Shown: positions 45,850-59,175 of the stretch, piece after piece
How the letters are laid out: every line of letters starts with the position of its first letter
How positions within the stretch are numbered: the first letter of the stretch is position 1
Source of the DNA: Toxonevra muliebris
Taxonomy: Eukaryota > Arthropoda > Insecta > Diptera > Pallopteridae
DNA: 64,000 nt
Reading direction: 5' to 3'
Assembly: GCA_963691655.1 (NCBI GenBank)
Contig: OY829327.1
Span: 68,336,079-68,400,078 of the forward strand
Position numbers and translations under genes: made by a program
The notes under the pieces: generated by a model
Seen by the model: only the letters and a program-made list of their open reading frames with translations
What the model was told of the DNA's origin: nothing
Databases searched by the model: none

Positions 45850-48800
45850 AAATATCGAGAAAAAATGTCTTTTTAATTTTCGTCGGTCCAACTGGAAGTG
45901 GTTGTATGTCAATGATATGTTTTAGAAAGTTGTTTAGCTTAATGAAAAGAATAAAAAAATGAATACCACGTACATCAAGCGCACCCCAGCGACCGTCATT
46001 GGTAAAAATAAATTGCAGATTCCTAGTACCTCTGAAAATACCTTTTGATGGTAAAAATATTTGCATTTAAATGAATTTTAATTTATTAAATACTCCTTCG
46101 CTATCAAAAACTTCAAAATGAAAAAAAGGTTATAATCGCAAACCTGGAAAACTGAAAAATTACTTTTCTATATACAACCCAAACTTTCAGAAAAACTTGG
46201 TTTCACCAATTCCCTAGAAAAAAAACACGAAATGCTGTATAGGATATTATATAAAACAGCTAGTAGCATGAAAACGGATCAAGATATTAAAAAATGGAAA
46301 TCATTTTTGAATTCAGCTGTCAAAATTCATTTGGGAACCACCTTTTGCTTCATTATATATCCTTAAAGAACCGCGAAAATAATAAGGTTACGCTAAATGT
46401 CGAAAATCACAAACTGTAAAATCATTACTCTGACGAATATCCGAATAAACAAAAATTGAGTTCGTTTCTTCTATTTTCTAGTTAAAATTAAAAAAAAAAT
46501 TAAAATTAGTTAACTAATTATGCCATGATCTCTTTTACTTTCTTTGTTTTTAGTGGGAGTGCCTAGTTAGCGTAAAGTTGGCGATCCCACGAGATAAAAA
46601 AAATAACTTTTCATACATCTTACTTTTTCTTAAAGCTTGGAATTAACTCTTAATTAGCATCTAATAGTAATTGATTCACCATTTTTCCGATTTGGGATTG
46701 CTTGGTTTACGCTGGTGATAAAGTCTGAGATCTGAAAAAATATGCAAACGAAATCCTCTGCTGGAAATAAACCGAGAAAAGACGGCAAGAAAAGTAATGA
46801 CTAATAAAAATAAAAAAAAAAAACAGAAAATTACTTAAGTAAAAGGCGTATTTTTATAACTTTTGAAGGTGGTAACTTAATTTATTTTCTCAAAATTCAC
46901 CTTTATCACTTTATGCCATGGAGTTCAGTGGAGAATAAAATAAACAGACATGATAAACTAAAGTTGCACTTAAAAATCCAAATCAAATATTCATGAAGTT
47001 GTTACAGATTAAAATAAATACATTATAGCCACAAACACATAACTATGTATGGTTGTCGCTGCTTTAGCTTAGTTCAGCTCAGCTTAGCTTAACTATGTAT
47101 CTATGTTGAAGGACGCACATGCAGACAAATGTAGACATGTGCCAGGAATTTTATGATTTATTTGACATAGTTTCCATGTTTTCTTCATATAGAGTACTCG
47201 TGTGCATGCTTGCATGTGTATTGTTTTCATAAGCGCACATACATAAAAGCGTACACTATGAAAAATTTGTTTCTTAATTGAATTCGCTGTTGAAGTTATT
47301 ACTGATGCATTTCAAGTTGAATTAAAAATGCAGTAAATTTTCTAATAATAGCTCCGTACATTATGCTTAGAGTCTCTGAATTCAAACAAACTATTCTAAT
47401 GCGATTTTTAGACTACCAATTACTTTTTGTCTGTTAAATCAGGTTAGACTCGGGAAGTTCACGTATTCTGTGGTTCTGAAAATTCAGCGACATATACATA
47501 ATGCAATCATTGTTGATTTTACTGTTTAAACTTGTTCAGGAAAACTAATTTCAAATATTATTAAATCTAAAAAGAAGGATAAGGTGACGAAATAAGAAGA
47601 AATAAAAGTTTTTTTTTCTGTTAATAAATTTTAGATGGAGTTTTAAGTTAACCATTCTATTTTTTCTAGTGCATTAATTGAATTTGCAAATGCTGAAAAA
47701 CTTAAGAAAATAAATAGATTTTTTATGCAATTTCCAATGAAAGGAAATGGTAATAAAAAAGATTTATGGTAACGAAATGGGTTGGGTTTGATGAGATATG
47801 GAATTTTTGGCAAAATAAGTATTAACTAGGTACATACATATGTTAACCAAATATGCCAAATGAAAAATGCGAGTAGGCATTTATAAACAAAAACATATTA
47901 AGGAATGTCAATCCAATATTTTTAAGTACCTAAGCATCTTAAAAATGTGTGACTTGCCTTTTGCAATTCTTATTTAGTTACACAAAATTCAAGATTATTA
48001 ATTAATAATTGTATCATATCGCTCGTTAGCTTCAACATTGTCATAATCCAAAAGAAAAAAAAAATTCAGTTAAGTATGCATGACTAACTGTTGTTTAATT
48101 CTTTATCTTGTTAAAAAAAAAATCATAACCCTGGAGCCCATACCTTGTTTTTTGTTACGTAAACCTATTTGGGGTTTCTCTACACCCCATTAATTTCAAA
48201 GCGGTATTTTGATAAACTTTAAAACACAATCTAGTTTTTTTTACCTTAATAAATTAACTATTCATAATCGTAAAAATTAACAAAATATTAGGCGTTAAAA
48301 TTATATGTTGCACAAAAAGGGTAAAAAGTACAACGATTATAAAGAGCCTTGCACAGATTCAAAAAAATGAAGTCCTAAAGGTCGATACACAGCAAAATTT
48401 TTTTTGATTCTAAAAATAGACATAAAATGTAATATATATTTAAAAAAAAGCAAGATTTTAAAGTTGTTTTTTAGCCAAAAAATTGCAACTGCTACAAACT
48501 TCCGAGCGGTGATCTTAGTCTTAGTCGTTTTGTCTTTCATCTTTGGGCACAAAAACACTTTTATTTTTTCGTACCTCGAAAATATTTTTTTATGAAAGCT
48601 TTTCACTCAAAAAAAAATTAAATCAAATTATTTTCACTTTGGAGATAGAAAATGTACTGAACTGCTGTGTTCTATGAAGACACAATGAAAAAAAAAAGTC
48701 ATGGCGCTAAAAATAACGGCTTTTCAAAATCAAAATAAATGGGACTTTTAGTTTGTAATGCGGTTACTACGTACACCGTATGGGTTAACTAACACAAAAC

Positions 48801-49190
48801 ATGTAAAATGTATCGTTATTGTCTTCTACCGAGTGGTAGTTCATTAAAATCTTTAAATGCGATTTTCTCGACAGTCTTGCAGCAAACAAGCGATATGTAG
48901 AACTTGATATGGTGACACAAGCTTAATTCGTAGTTAAAGCTAAGTTTTAAAAATGGTGGATCACATAAATAGCTTTGTTTAAAAAATTCTGATTCTTTTT
49001 TACACATTAAAAAATATCGTCTTTTTTGTTATACAGTGGGAGCCCAATATAACGAATGGTCAATATTACGATCGTTTTTTAAAATCCAAAATAATGGTTG
49101 AAAAATTATTATTAATTATTGCATTCAGCCTCCAATCAAAATAAGAATATTTTTATATGTATTGGTCTCTCACATACTATAATGATGGGC
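45850..49190. other. Non-coding stretch
   Basis: Long AT-rich region without a recognisable gene or paired transposon ends. It contains a CAGCTTAGCTTA-like repeat near 47055-47090 and many homopolymer runs. Frames of 89 and 63 codons near 48.4 kb and 48.9 kb are Phe/Lys-rich and lack motifs. Confidence 0.5.
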
Positions 49191-49198
49191 CACCATAG

Positions 49199-50515
49199 TA
49201 GTGTCCGACCGAATATTCGGCTTCGGCTATTCTGCCTAAAAACGCATCTTCGGCTACGACTCGGCTTCGGCAAAAAATGGCCGAAGTTTCGGCCGAAGTA
49301 TTTTGCACAAGCCGAAGATTATAAACACTTCATTTTATAATAATTTCACTACAGATTGTCAATGAAAACCTCTTATTTGGAATTATTTTTACATAGAAAT
49401 AAATAAATTTGAAGGGGTTATATAAAATATGTATGTACATTGCAGTTTCTGTGTTCTATTTTTTCCGTGTGCTTGCTCCAGTTTTACGTTTGAAGTAGTA
49501 CACAGATTTATAACCTAATATTTAGAGGAGGCTATATTTTCCATCACTGGCGTTCCACTTCTTTTCGTTGTTAAGGGATGGGTCAAAAAAATCGAAAATG
49601 TTTTTTATTATATTGCTTGATTAATGCCCCTAGAATATGTGTGTAACCGATTTTTTTAAATTCGCAGTCTGTTGAAATTTATATGTGTGGAGCTTGGCAG
49701 GAGATGGAAAAGTGATTATGCATACTTGGACTTTCAAACACGTTTTTCTCAAAACTTTATTTCTTGAAATGTCTACCACGAAATCTCCAAAACTATTGAA
49801 CCGGTTGAGCTCAAACTCTCGTGACATCTTCAATACAATAGTTTTAGCCCCAACCAGGATCAATGTAGTTTTTTTTTTTTAATTTGAAATTGTAAAAAAA
49901 TGACGAAAATCAACTATTTATTTTCAAAACTCTGCCAAAAGCTAAATTTTTAATATTTTGACTTAATTCTGGCATGATGTTTTAATTTTGATGAGCAGAA
50001 CAGCTTTGACCGAAATTGAGTTTTTTTTGCTTACATTGTATAAAATCACCTAAGAATCCAGATAGAAATAAGTTCTCAGCGAGTTCGAATGAAAAAAATA
50101 TAGAGCCAGTTTTTCAACCCCTTATCTCCACTTGAACATGAAAGTTAATTTTGAAACCTTTAGTTTTTTCCGTTTTATGAGAAATGGTACTTTTGGAGAT
50201 ACGTGGTTGAACAATAGAGGTAACGATATGTTAAAGCGAAAAATTTAAAATTTTTATCGATATGTTGATAAATATTTGATGAAAATACAGAGCTATTATA
50301 TTTTCATTGTTCTTCATAAAAATCATGCCACATCAGACTGACGAAAAATATTTGTCAGCTCCTCCGACTAGTGTAGCAAGTAAACAGTTATTTAGTGCCA
50401 CTGGCCAGCTTTATATTTGGAGTACCTATTGTTTATGTTCTTCTGTTTTTGTTTGCAAATAGGTCTTCGGCCGAAGGTAAGAAGAATGGCCGAAGTTCGG
50501 CATCGATCCATTCCT
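49199..50515. repeat. Possible hAT-like element with GGCCGAAG clusters
   Basis: The left edge carries GTGTCCGACCGAATATTCGG and then many CGGCTTCGGC/GGCCGAAG copies to 49315. The right edge has CTTCGGCCGAAGG and GGCCGAAGTTCGGCATCGAT at 50464-50508. Such clusters at both edges look like subterminal repeats of a hAT-type element about 1.3 kb long. Exact terminal repeats and an 8-bp duplication could not be matched, so the limits are approximate. There is no transposase frame inside. Confidence 0.45.
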
Positions 50516-51230
50516 ATATTTTCCATTGTACTATATTTTCACGGCGACTAACCGTTCTACATTTGCCGGGGCAGTCCCGCTTTTCAGAAAAATGTGGAAG
50601 CGTTCACATATATTTTAAAAACTCTGGAGTTTAGTTTTTGCCTTCCCGCCTCAAATGCATCCACAAAGGAAAGAAAGATTATTTTCAATTATAAATAATA
50701 TTAGAAAACTCGATTTAAAATTGAAATAATTTCAAAACTTAATTTTGATATGAATTGTACAGAACTCCAATTGAATGAAAAATTAAACTGATCTCTTGAA
50801 AAAGATTCACTCATGTGAAAAATATATATGAGTTAGTTGCAAGGACTGTTTTATACTAAAATGTAAAATAATAACTCTTCTCCAGAATTATTTGATATAT
50901 TTTCTTGTTATTATTTTGTTTGAATCAATCAAACAGTTCCGGTTTTTATATTTGTATTATTAGTAGGTAGGTACATATACATTTTTTGTTATTGTTCTTT
51001 AAAAAAAAATCCAGTTTTCGTTTTATATGTATGTTTTTGTTTTAATAAAAAAGTGAATACAAATGCGGTTTGATTTAATCGTTTTATGATGAATTTATTT
51101 AAGGGTTAGTCAATTTTAAAAACTAGATTAATTTCGAGTACTCTACCCGGAATATAAAATTTATTGAAATAAAGTGTCCCGCATTTTGATCCGTGAAATC
51201 TGGTCACCTTAAATATCCTTAAATATCCTG
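50516..51230. other. Non-coding stretch with a lone hAT-like end
   Basis: AT-rich DNA. AAATCTGGTCACCTTAAATA near 51198 reads, inverted, AAGGTGACCAGATTT, a hAT-like terminus related to GGTGACCAGACGTC near 987, but no partner is seen. No gene is visible. Confidence 0.45.
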
Positions 51231-51800
51231 TGTGATTTATTAATAAACCTGTGCAGATCCTGGGGTGTCAAAAAGCTCCGGCGTTCATCTGCCAACAATT
51301 TAGTGTCAAAAATGCTAACTCTTATTCGCCAGATAGCTGTTGCCGAATGTGACGTCACTTGTTGGTTGTGCTGCCCGCCTGAAAAATAGATAAAAGGCCA
51401 TCCACGTCCACGTCGCGCTCATATTGGCACACTAGAAGCGAGAGACTGGAGACGGAGCAGGAGACAGCATCGGTGGAAGAGTCTGAGGTGGTCGTGAACG
51501 ACTAAGTTTGGGTTTACGAGCCTCTCGCTCTCGTTAACAAAAACATGATTTCGAGTTCGTTCCGGCCACCACTTCACTCCGCTACGGGGCCGTACGGTCC
51601 TCGTACGGTTAATCGAACCTGGATACCCGAAAGCGTCAGTTTTCGGCGTGGCTTCGACACGAGAGAGGTTATTTGACAGGCTGAGGTTCAGTAAAACTGG
51701 TAGCTGGAGGTGGAGCTGGTCTTGTGGCTTGATACTTATGCCCGGCTAGTACAATTGCCTGGTTAAGCTACAATTTTCAGCTGGGTTGTGTCAGGCGTGA
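51231..51800 (+). promoter_or_regulatory. GC-rich block with CRE and TATA-like sequence; possible LTR or LINE leader
   Basis: This block is much more GC-rich than its surroundings. A consensus CRE, TGACGTCA, lies at 51350, and about 45 bases on comes GATAAAAGGCC, a TATA-like box, followed by GC-rich sequence full of CGAGAG/CTCGCTCTCG motifs. An AATAAA lies upstream near 51241. The layout fits a retroelement LTR or an insect core promoter with a leader. No downstream plus-strand gene was recognised, and the minus LINE at 52.0-53.2 kb faces it. It could also be 5' host DNA. Confidence 0.35.
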
Positions 51801-52029
51801 GCTAGATGTAAATGACAATATTTTTTTTATACCTCTTGGTACTTTTTTTTAACACTGAAAATTTTGAAAATACATGAAAAAACGGTTGAGTTAGGTGCGT
51901 GGCTGTACAATGAGGCCCTAACTAGAACGAGACGGTTTAAGCTGCAGTGGACGCTCCAAGGTGGGAGGTAATGTTCATGCGGTGTTCGACACAGCGCTCA
52001 AGTTATTATAGTAAGAAAGATATCATACT

Positions 52030-53190
52030 GATTGTTCTAAAGCTTTTGGAATTAGTATAATTGTATGTGAGTGAGAGCCAAACTTCAAAATCGGTAGCAA
52101 TTGCACCATACCCTCTTTCAGAGTAACTGGTAATATAGCATTTGGACCCGGTGATTTGTAGCTGTCAAAAGAAGCAATAGGTTTGCTATCTTCGTTCGTC
52201 ACTGTCGTGGCAACCCACCAGTTACGCTGAAAAACTGTCGAACTAACCCTTCCTGCTCCCAGAAAAGTGGGATGTTGAACGACAGTGACCTATTGCCCGG
52301 AAAGGGATTCAGCATTAAGCTGAACATCTCACTTTTTGATTCCGTGAAAGTGCCATCAGATTTTTTGAGTGAACACAGTCGGTTGGCTTGACCCTTTTTG
52401 AGGATTTTCGCCAACCTAGCTGTTTCAGATATAGTTTTAATACCGCTACAGAAATTTCTAAAGGAGGCCCTTTTCGAATCTCGAATTAGCTTTTTATACT
52501 CTTTCTGCTTTTGACGATATAGAGCCCAGTGCTCATCAAGATCAGTCTTGAGAGCCCTGTTGATAAGTTTTCTCGACTCAACCAACATGGCTTGCAGCTC
52601 CTTGCTCCACCACGGAACTGGAATTTTAGCAAGAGGTTGGCGAGGACAGGCACGCTCAAAGCTGGTCTAAAGAGCAAAGGTGAAATTTTCCACCGCTGCT
52701 TCCAGACCTTGCTCGTTGCGTAGTTTAGGGGGTAGAGCACAGCTTAATGAAGCCAGTTCTTCTCTAAACTTTGCCCAGTTCAGTACCGTACAGAAATTCG
52801 ATATATGTATGGTCTGATAGAGAGTCGTCTCGAAGGACCTTCCAGTTTGCAATTGACTGCACCATTCTTTCATTAGAAACAGTTTGGCCAATGACCTCCT
52901 GTATAGTAAGTGTCACAAAGGTAGGTTGGTTCCCACAATTTGTATGTTCAACCCAGAAAACAGGATGTAATTGAGAAGATAAGTCCCTCATATGTTGCAC
53001 TGGCTGCTGTCCCAGATAGCATTCTGTGCATTAGCGTCACAACATAATGTGAGCACCAAATCCTTTCACAATACTCCACAAATTCAACAACCATCGCTGG
53101 GGGTGGTGGTAAAATTGCATTGTATGGGAAGTAGGCAGAAGCAATCACAATGTTTCCATTTTCGATTGTTCTGAAACTCACTGGCTAAGT
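52030..53190 (-). pseudogene. LINE ORF2 endonuclease, linker and RT start
   Basis: From 53180 down, minus frames give NGNIVIASAYFPYNAILPPP then VEFVEYCERI (endonuclease core), a worn Cys/Asp-Ala segment, NCGNQPTFVT and SLSDHTYIEF (the SDH catalytic motif) near 52830. The linker follows: PWWSKELQAMLVESRKLINR, WALYRQKQKEYKKLIRDSKR then ASFRNFC (52600-52430). Then come KSDGTFTES and SYKSPGPNAILPVTL (52175-52130), the SPG.D phrase at the start of RT. RT then stops near 52040. The family matches the RNase-H LINE fragments at 20.5 and 39.1 kb. Frameshifts are present, and the 129-codon frame at 52588-52199 is the best-kept part. Confidence 0.75.
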
Positions 53191-53199
53191 TTGGTGTTT

Positions 53200-56100
53200 G
53201 TAGGATGAGACGACGCTGTAAGACAGGTTCTATCCTTATTGAGGGGATTTAGGTGTAACCCAAATTTAATGGAGACTAGCAACAATGTTGAAAATATCCT
53301 ATGGTATCCCCGCAAATCGATTTTTTCGGATTTCTATATTTATATTTGTTATAAATTAAAGTATCTATTTGCTATTTATTAGCATAATCTCAAATCTCTC
53401 ATGTATTGTTTAAACATTTCTTTGTCTTCCTGCATATAACTTAATTTGTTAGCATCATTGATTGAGCGAGATTTCTTCATTATTATTATTGCTATTATTA
53501 TTATTATTATTATGATTGTTATTATAAAAGGCAATTGACTTGAAATTGCATATTACCAATAGCATCTTACCAATGTGTCTCTGAACGTTGTGTGTCTTAG
53601 CATCTTGAAACCTTTCAGTTGAAATGTCCGTTTTTTTTCTTTAGAATTACTAGTAAATACTTACGTACTCACACACATACATACATACATACATACATAC
53701 ATAAATACATATGAATGAGTTTGAATTTAACTGGCAACTGAAGGGCTCTACCCAAGCGATAGCTTTAACTCATAAGAGCATCAGAGTGGAGGTAAACATC
53801 GTGGTCTAAGAAGAAGTGCATCGCATGCATGTGCTGCAACAGAGCATAAGTGCAACATTATGAATGAATAATGTATGAATGAAAATTGCATACACGTGCC
53901 TGCAGGCTATAACATTTTGCACTTTTTTCTGTTGCAGTTGTTGTTTTTGTTTTTGGTTCTGTTTCGATGTTGTATTATGGTGTGTTAGCAACGCTTGCGC
54001 TTTAACTTTTTGTGTGTGAAAATTGTTTATTTGCAGAAAAATTATAAGCAGAACAAATGGCTTAAGGATGGGTTAAGAAAATCAATATATGAGCAAACAT
54101 ACAGACACATTCAAGTTTTCGTGGACTTTTTCTGTTAAAAAATTTCTAACTAAAGTATGGTAGTTCCTTTCACTGAATAGTATTCAGTGAAAATAACTGT
54201 CTTTGTAATTCTCATTTACTTTACAGTATTTTCACTTATATAGATGGTTGAAATTAGAGAATTATCACAAAGGTCACTGTTGAGGAACCGTAGCTGGTTC
54301 CGAAACGATCGTCTTATCTGCTAGTTCTAAGAACTTTTTGATATTCTTCTGGCATCATTGTTCATTCAAAGCCTAATAATTTTAATAAAAATTTTATTTG
54401 TTTCTTCAGTTTTTTGTGTTTATTACTTAGAACTAAGAAGTTTGTCGTTTAAGTCTTTTGTTTTACTACCTTATTATCAGCAGATCTTTAAAATTTTAAT
54501 TTCCATAACAACTTCGGCTAATTTTAAAAAACTTTCAACAACCTGATCCAATTAATTTTGAATTAATTTCTTTGCGGCACCTTTGAAGGAAACAATTGTA
54601 ATTTTGAAATTTACATGCAAATGCATGCAATAGAAATTTTCCTTTAATAAGAAAGAAAGATAAAAAGAAAAATTAAAAAAAAACAGGGAGTGTCTTCACT
54701 AATGTCTTAATCTAGTTAAATTTCAATCTAGTTAAAGCGTAGCAAAATCATCGATAGGTTGACATTTTTTTTTTCTTATTTAGTAAAACTCAAAATCAAT
54801 TTCCTTAATTTTCCAATAATATTTTGTTGTAAAAATTGACAGCTTCATTTCAACACTCATACACACACACAAACCATAAGCGTGGAGTGTAGAAGAAAAG
54901 ATGCCGCTCTTGATAGTGACGATGAACTGCCGCCAGTCACACCATCGCATTATACTGAATACAATTAGTGTCAGAAACTACAAAAAATCCACAAGCTTTT
55001 AAATTACTTCAGCTTTATTGAATTATATATTCGAGAGATTTTTTTAAGTAGAAATTATCAACGCTGCGTCAATAATTTTCCAGTGCAGCTGCGGAGTAGA
55101 TGAAAGTGTTTCGACTGATTAACGAAATTATGTTTTTCTTGGTGTGATTGCAATTAGCATTTTAATTATTAAAATTTTATGGATGCAAGCGCGTGAAATC
55201 ATTGAAATCTGCTTATTTTATCTTTTAGTTATTTTGCTATACTCTTCATATTAATATTGAATATTATGATGTGTTTTAATTATGATTAAAAACTAGAATA
55301 GTTTAACTGCCTTGTTGTGTTGTTGTGTGACTTAATAGAAAAAACTTTGCATTACGAACTTAGTTACTGCTTCATAATAAACATGATTTTTTTGGCAACG
55401 CATGGTCGCAACCTAAAATGGTTCATACAAAAATCAGGGTTCTTTGTCTAATAGTGACCATTTTGTTAAAAAAATTAAAAAAATTAATTTTGTTTCATTT
55501 TTTGCTTTCCCCCTAATTTAATGATACATAAGTAAAGGTCCCAACCCGCTTAAGCTTATGAATTTGAATTTACAGAATTTATTAAAAATTTATTCCAGCG
55601 CTGTAAACCGATTCCGAAAAATAAATCGTATATTTTAATATATTTTAATTCAAAGAAGGATCGAAGAGTGTAATTATTATTATATTGAATTTACTGTTCA
55701 TAAAATAAAACTGTTGATTCATAATTTCCGGAGTTTATTTTCATTTTAAATTCGATATGAAAATTTTAGTTTTTCAAGAGAAGTAAAAAACTGTAGTTCG
55801 TTTCGAAAGAAAATTTACTCGAATTCGAACGATTGGTACTCTAGAAACCATTTTTGAATAATATTTGTTCGATGTTCAGATTTCTCTCAATTGTATTTCG
55901 GATCGAATTTGGCATTCTAATAAAACTGCCTTTCGAATCGAACTACAGAGTAACTCCCCTGAATATAGTTAAAAGTACTGAAGATAATATATTATTTTCT
56001 GATGGAATTATCTTTGACGTATTCCATTATGTGATGACTTAAAAATTTGAGTTTTGAAAATGTTCTGTACGAAATTTTTCCGAAATTGGTTTTTTTCGGA

Positions 56101-56550
56101 ATGAACTGGTTGAAAACCCGAAAATAATAAATAAAAAACCGTAAACAATTTTCATTGATCAAACCAAGCAATTTATCAATTGATAAACGCAAACATTATT
56201 TTTTAAAAGTCTGCTTCACAAAAATGTATAGAAATTCATAAGAAACTTTAAAATAATAAATAAAATATATATACAATTTAGAATCCAGTAATGAACACCT
56301 TCCGCTTTCATACGATAGACCTATGTCTTAAAAAACATATTTCACAATATAATCCAAAATGGATAAAAATTCGAGATGAGCCTTTTTCGAAATGACCGAT
56401 TCATATAAACAAACTGGGCAAACACAGTGGCTGACATTCGATCACATTCTAGGCATAAAAATGAAATTGGAATGAACCTTAGGGCCCAAAATATTATAAT
56501 TTCAAGAAAAAATGTTTATCAGACGAGCAGAGTTTTAACGAAATGTCTAA
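53200..56550. other. Non-coding stretch with microsatellites
   Basis: It holds an ATT/TTA tract near 53482-53525 and CATA repeats near 53675-53705. A (CA)n near 54861-54871 is also present. No gene or paired transposon ends were recognised; frames of about 60 codons are chance. Confidence 0.5.
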
Positions 56551-56554
56551 CAAT

Positions 56555-57472
56555 GGCCCTTATTATGAGCTGCTTTCGACGTTCGATCTTCGCTGGTTAT
56601 CGAAGATCGAATATCGAATGTAAAATTCGTATTATGAGGAGTGCAACCCTGTCGAAATTTTCGTTGCGCATCGAATCTTCTGTCGAACGCAATTTTGCTT
56701 TCGATACGGTGCATATTGATAAAAATTTAAGTATTTTGATATTTCTTTTTGCTTTTTAAGGACTAAAAACTAATTTTAAACAGTATTTGCAAATTTTTTG
56801 CAGGTTAGAAACAACGGCATTCTCCTTTTATTAGCAAAATATACTTTTGCTTGTATAATTGAATTTTATTCATCTTTGGCAAATACAATTTTCCAGGACA
56901 TCTAAAACCTCTGATAACAGCACAGACACCGTGGGCTGAGCAAGTCCAAGAGTATTCTCATTCCCAATGCTTAGCTGGAGTGATCTCTGAGCACAAAATC
57001 GCAGAACTTTTGCCAATTTTAATATGTTTGGAATTGATCTTGCTCATGTGCAATGCTTGAGCAGTTCATCTATAGTAGTCATCAAGTCCACAAACGCGTC
57101 CTTGGTCAGTCGTAAGTTCTGTAGAAATCTGTACACGAATTTCGTAAATGCCGAAGCTTTTTCGAAAGGCTGCACTTAATCGTTTTCTACTTCTAACCAG
57201 TTCCATCAAGCTCTCATCCTCTTCCGATGAATCATTGAACCATTATTTCTACTTTGCCCTTAGTTTTTCTACTTCATTTTTAAACTAATCGTATTTATTT
57301 TTCAAAATTACGATCAGCTGATAGAAATATACTATCGTGAACAAGCCTAAATGAGCGAAATTCACAATAACGCTTTTCTCTGTCGAAAGCACGACATAAT
57401 AGCAAACTCAAATTCGTTCGATCAAGGCATTCGACTACAGTCGAAGATCAAACGCAGTTCATAATAAGGGCC
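56555..57472 (-). mobile_element. PIF/Harbinger element, internally deleted
   Basis: The left end GGCCCTTATTATGAGCTGC is matched by the reverse complement of the right end, GGCCCTTATTATGAACTGC. AAT lies outside both ends (56552-56554 and 57473-57475), a 3-bp duplication. TTCGATCTTCG-type repeats stand inside both ends. A HARBI1-like transposase fragment is retained on the minus strand, so the class rests on coding as well as ends. At 918 bases it is too short to be autonomous. Confidence 0.85.
56880..57260 (-). pseudogene. HARBI1-like nuclease N-terminal fragment
   Basis: The minus frame reads KFVYRFLQNLRLTKDAFVDL then MTTIDELL (57145-57060), then after a stop ILKLAKVLRFCAQRSLQLSI and GNENTLGLAQPTVSVLSEVL (57020-56900). 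This is the order at the start of HARBI1-type transposases: F..RFR..K..F..L...I, L..LRF.A.GS.Q...G....L.QS.VS....V. The helix-turn-helix-like QPTVS is present. The DDE catalytic region is lost. It lies inside the Harbinger ends at 56555-57472. Confidence 0.7.
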
Positions 57473-57689
57473 AATATCAAAAGCGACTTCCAAAAAGTAT
57501 AACAACGCAACGCTGCCTAAAATCAAAATTCAAATTTCAGCAAAATTCAAAGAAGTTTATCAAAGATCTCTTGGATTTTTGTATGAGCTGAAATTAAAAA
57601 TATACAGTACTAACTAGGCTTTGCCAAGCTACGCCGTCCGACAATGCAAAGTTTGGGTAATACGAAAAATACAATAACAGAAATCTTTT

Positions 57690-58690
57690 GCAAAAGAAAG
57701 CACCATGCGTGCAAGCGTCCGACCTAAATCTGGTTATTACATTAAATACTCATATCATTTACATGGGTATTTCCACTCCCATTTGTCCAATAGTGTCATT
57801 TTTCGTCTCAGTTAAAGCTGTCAACATCATATCTCAACACACAAACCTTCATCACCTTTCATGGTATGGCTCCACAATATCTACTAACTACCCATTGCAT
57901 GGGAGTGATCACGCCCACTTTACTTTTTCTGGCAGCATCCCACTGGCAACCAATAATGTACCACAAATAACTTATAAGTTACACCGTAGTAAAAATCAAA
58001 GTTGCAGGGTAGTGGCTATGACACACTTATTTAAGCCTACTCATATTTTACCCGCACAGTTCTATTGACAAACCATATTTTTACTCTAAATCCTAGTACC
58101 GCACCATTAATAGTTCCTGAGATCCAATAATCAAAAATCAAGTTATATGGAAAGTGTCCGCCCTATTTTACAATCCCATCCCACGTCTTTCCTGTAGCAT
58201 GTATTTGTTAACTAACATCCTTTTATCAAAACTCAATATGCTTCTATAAATGGAAGCATACAGAAAAATGCATTCGAGTATTATGGGAGGTGCCACACCC
58301 ACTTGTTGAAAAATGACCAAGTTCTGCCCAACCACGATAACTTTTCATTGTTTCACTATGGCTCCCCGGCTACGTCATTTCAACAATTCGTTTGCATGGT
58401 ATGTGTCACGCCCACTAATTCACGTCCATCTATATTCTTTCCACAGAATGCCATCGAAAAATAAAATATCCGTACTAAATCTTAGAGTCGCACCACAAAT
58501 AGTTCCTGAGATATTTCACAATTTAGATTTAGGTTATATCGGAGTTGCCCTCTAGCGTCAAAATTTCCGTATTTCCGTTAATTAAAGACTTTCGAAACCT
58601 GATTACTGTGGGCACTATCTTTATTCTAAATTTGAAGAGAATCAGTTCAGCCGTTTTGGTGCCTGATAGGATCATACAAACGCCATTTCA
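57690..58690. repeat. Interspersed repeat with diverged internal tandem units
   Basis: Units recur with the phrases GATCACGCCCACTTTAC (57907), CCACACCCACTTGTTG (58291) and GTCACGCCCACTAATTC (58407), and with CACCATTAATAGTTCCTGAG (58102) against CACCACAAATAGTTCCTGAG (58491). The end TCAGTTCAGCCGTTTTGGTG (58634) is a phrase common in dipteran dispersed repeats. The CACGCCCAC motif also occurs in the 4631-5856 element. The class is unknown to me. A 126-codon plus frame (57688-58068) runs through it but has no motif. Confidence 0.5.
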
Positions 58691-59175
58691 CTTTATAGAT
58701 TGTTATGAATGAAGCACAAATATGCTACATTCATATTTTTATTGTACATATAGGTAAACTATTTGTTCAGGCCAGTCGCCTTATTTGTATTATTTCATAG
58801 ATTTAAGCTGGTTTTTTTGTACTCCTGACAACCGTTCAGCGGGGTAATTTTTTTCATCTTTAGACAATTTACCGAATGCCAGAATATTATTCTATAACCC
58901 GAAGGCGAGAAGGAAAGACGTTCTCGCAGTTTAGAGAAAATGGAGTTGTTACAGGTATATACAAGCTCCCAATTATATTAATAAACCATTTAATAATGTT
59001 AATATCAAGTGCTGCCTCTCATTTTACACGCTTTCAAATTCCCTCGAAATCCCCCCTTCCCTTTTACATGATCCTTCGAGCCGGATTCGAAAAATTTTAA
59101 AAATATTCGCTCTTTGCAGAGCCTCCCGTGGACAGCAGTTTGAAGTCAACATACATAAATTAGTACACAGGTTCA
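58691..59175. other. Non-coding stretch
   Basis: No gene or paired repeat was recognised. A 74-codon plus frame at 58876-59100 has no known motif. Confidence 0.45.

Noticed and set aside
45880..45900. P-loop-like FVGPTGSG on the plus strand
   Set aside because: The invariant Lys and Ser/Thr of a Walker A motif are missing, and no NTPase context follows.
45641..46066. 141-codon minus frame as a gene
   Set aside because: No family motif, a Ser run opposite an acidic plus frame, and position among transposon relics. Kept only as a competing possibility for the 45657-45839 frame.
57688..58068. 126-codon plus frame
   Set aside because: It lies in a dispersed repeat with diverged tandem units and has no protein motif.
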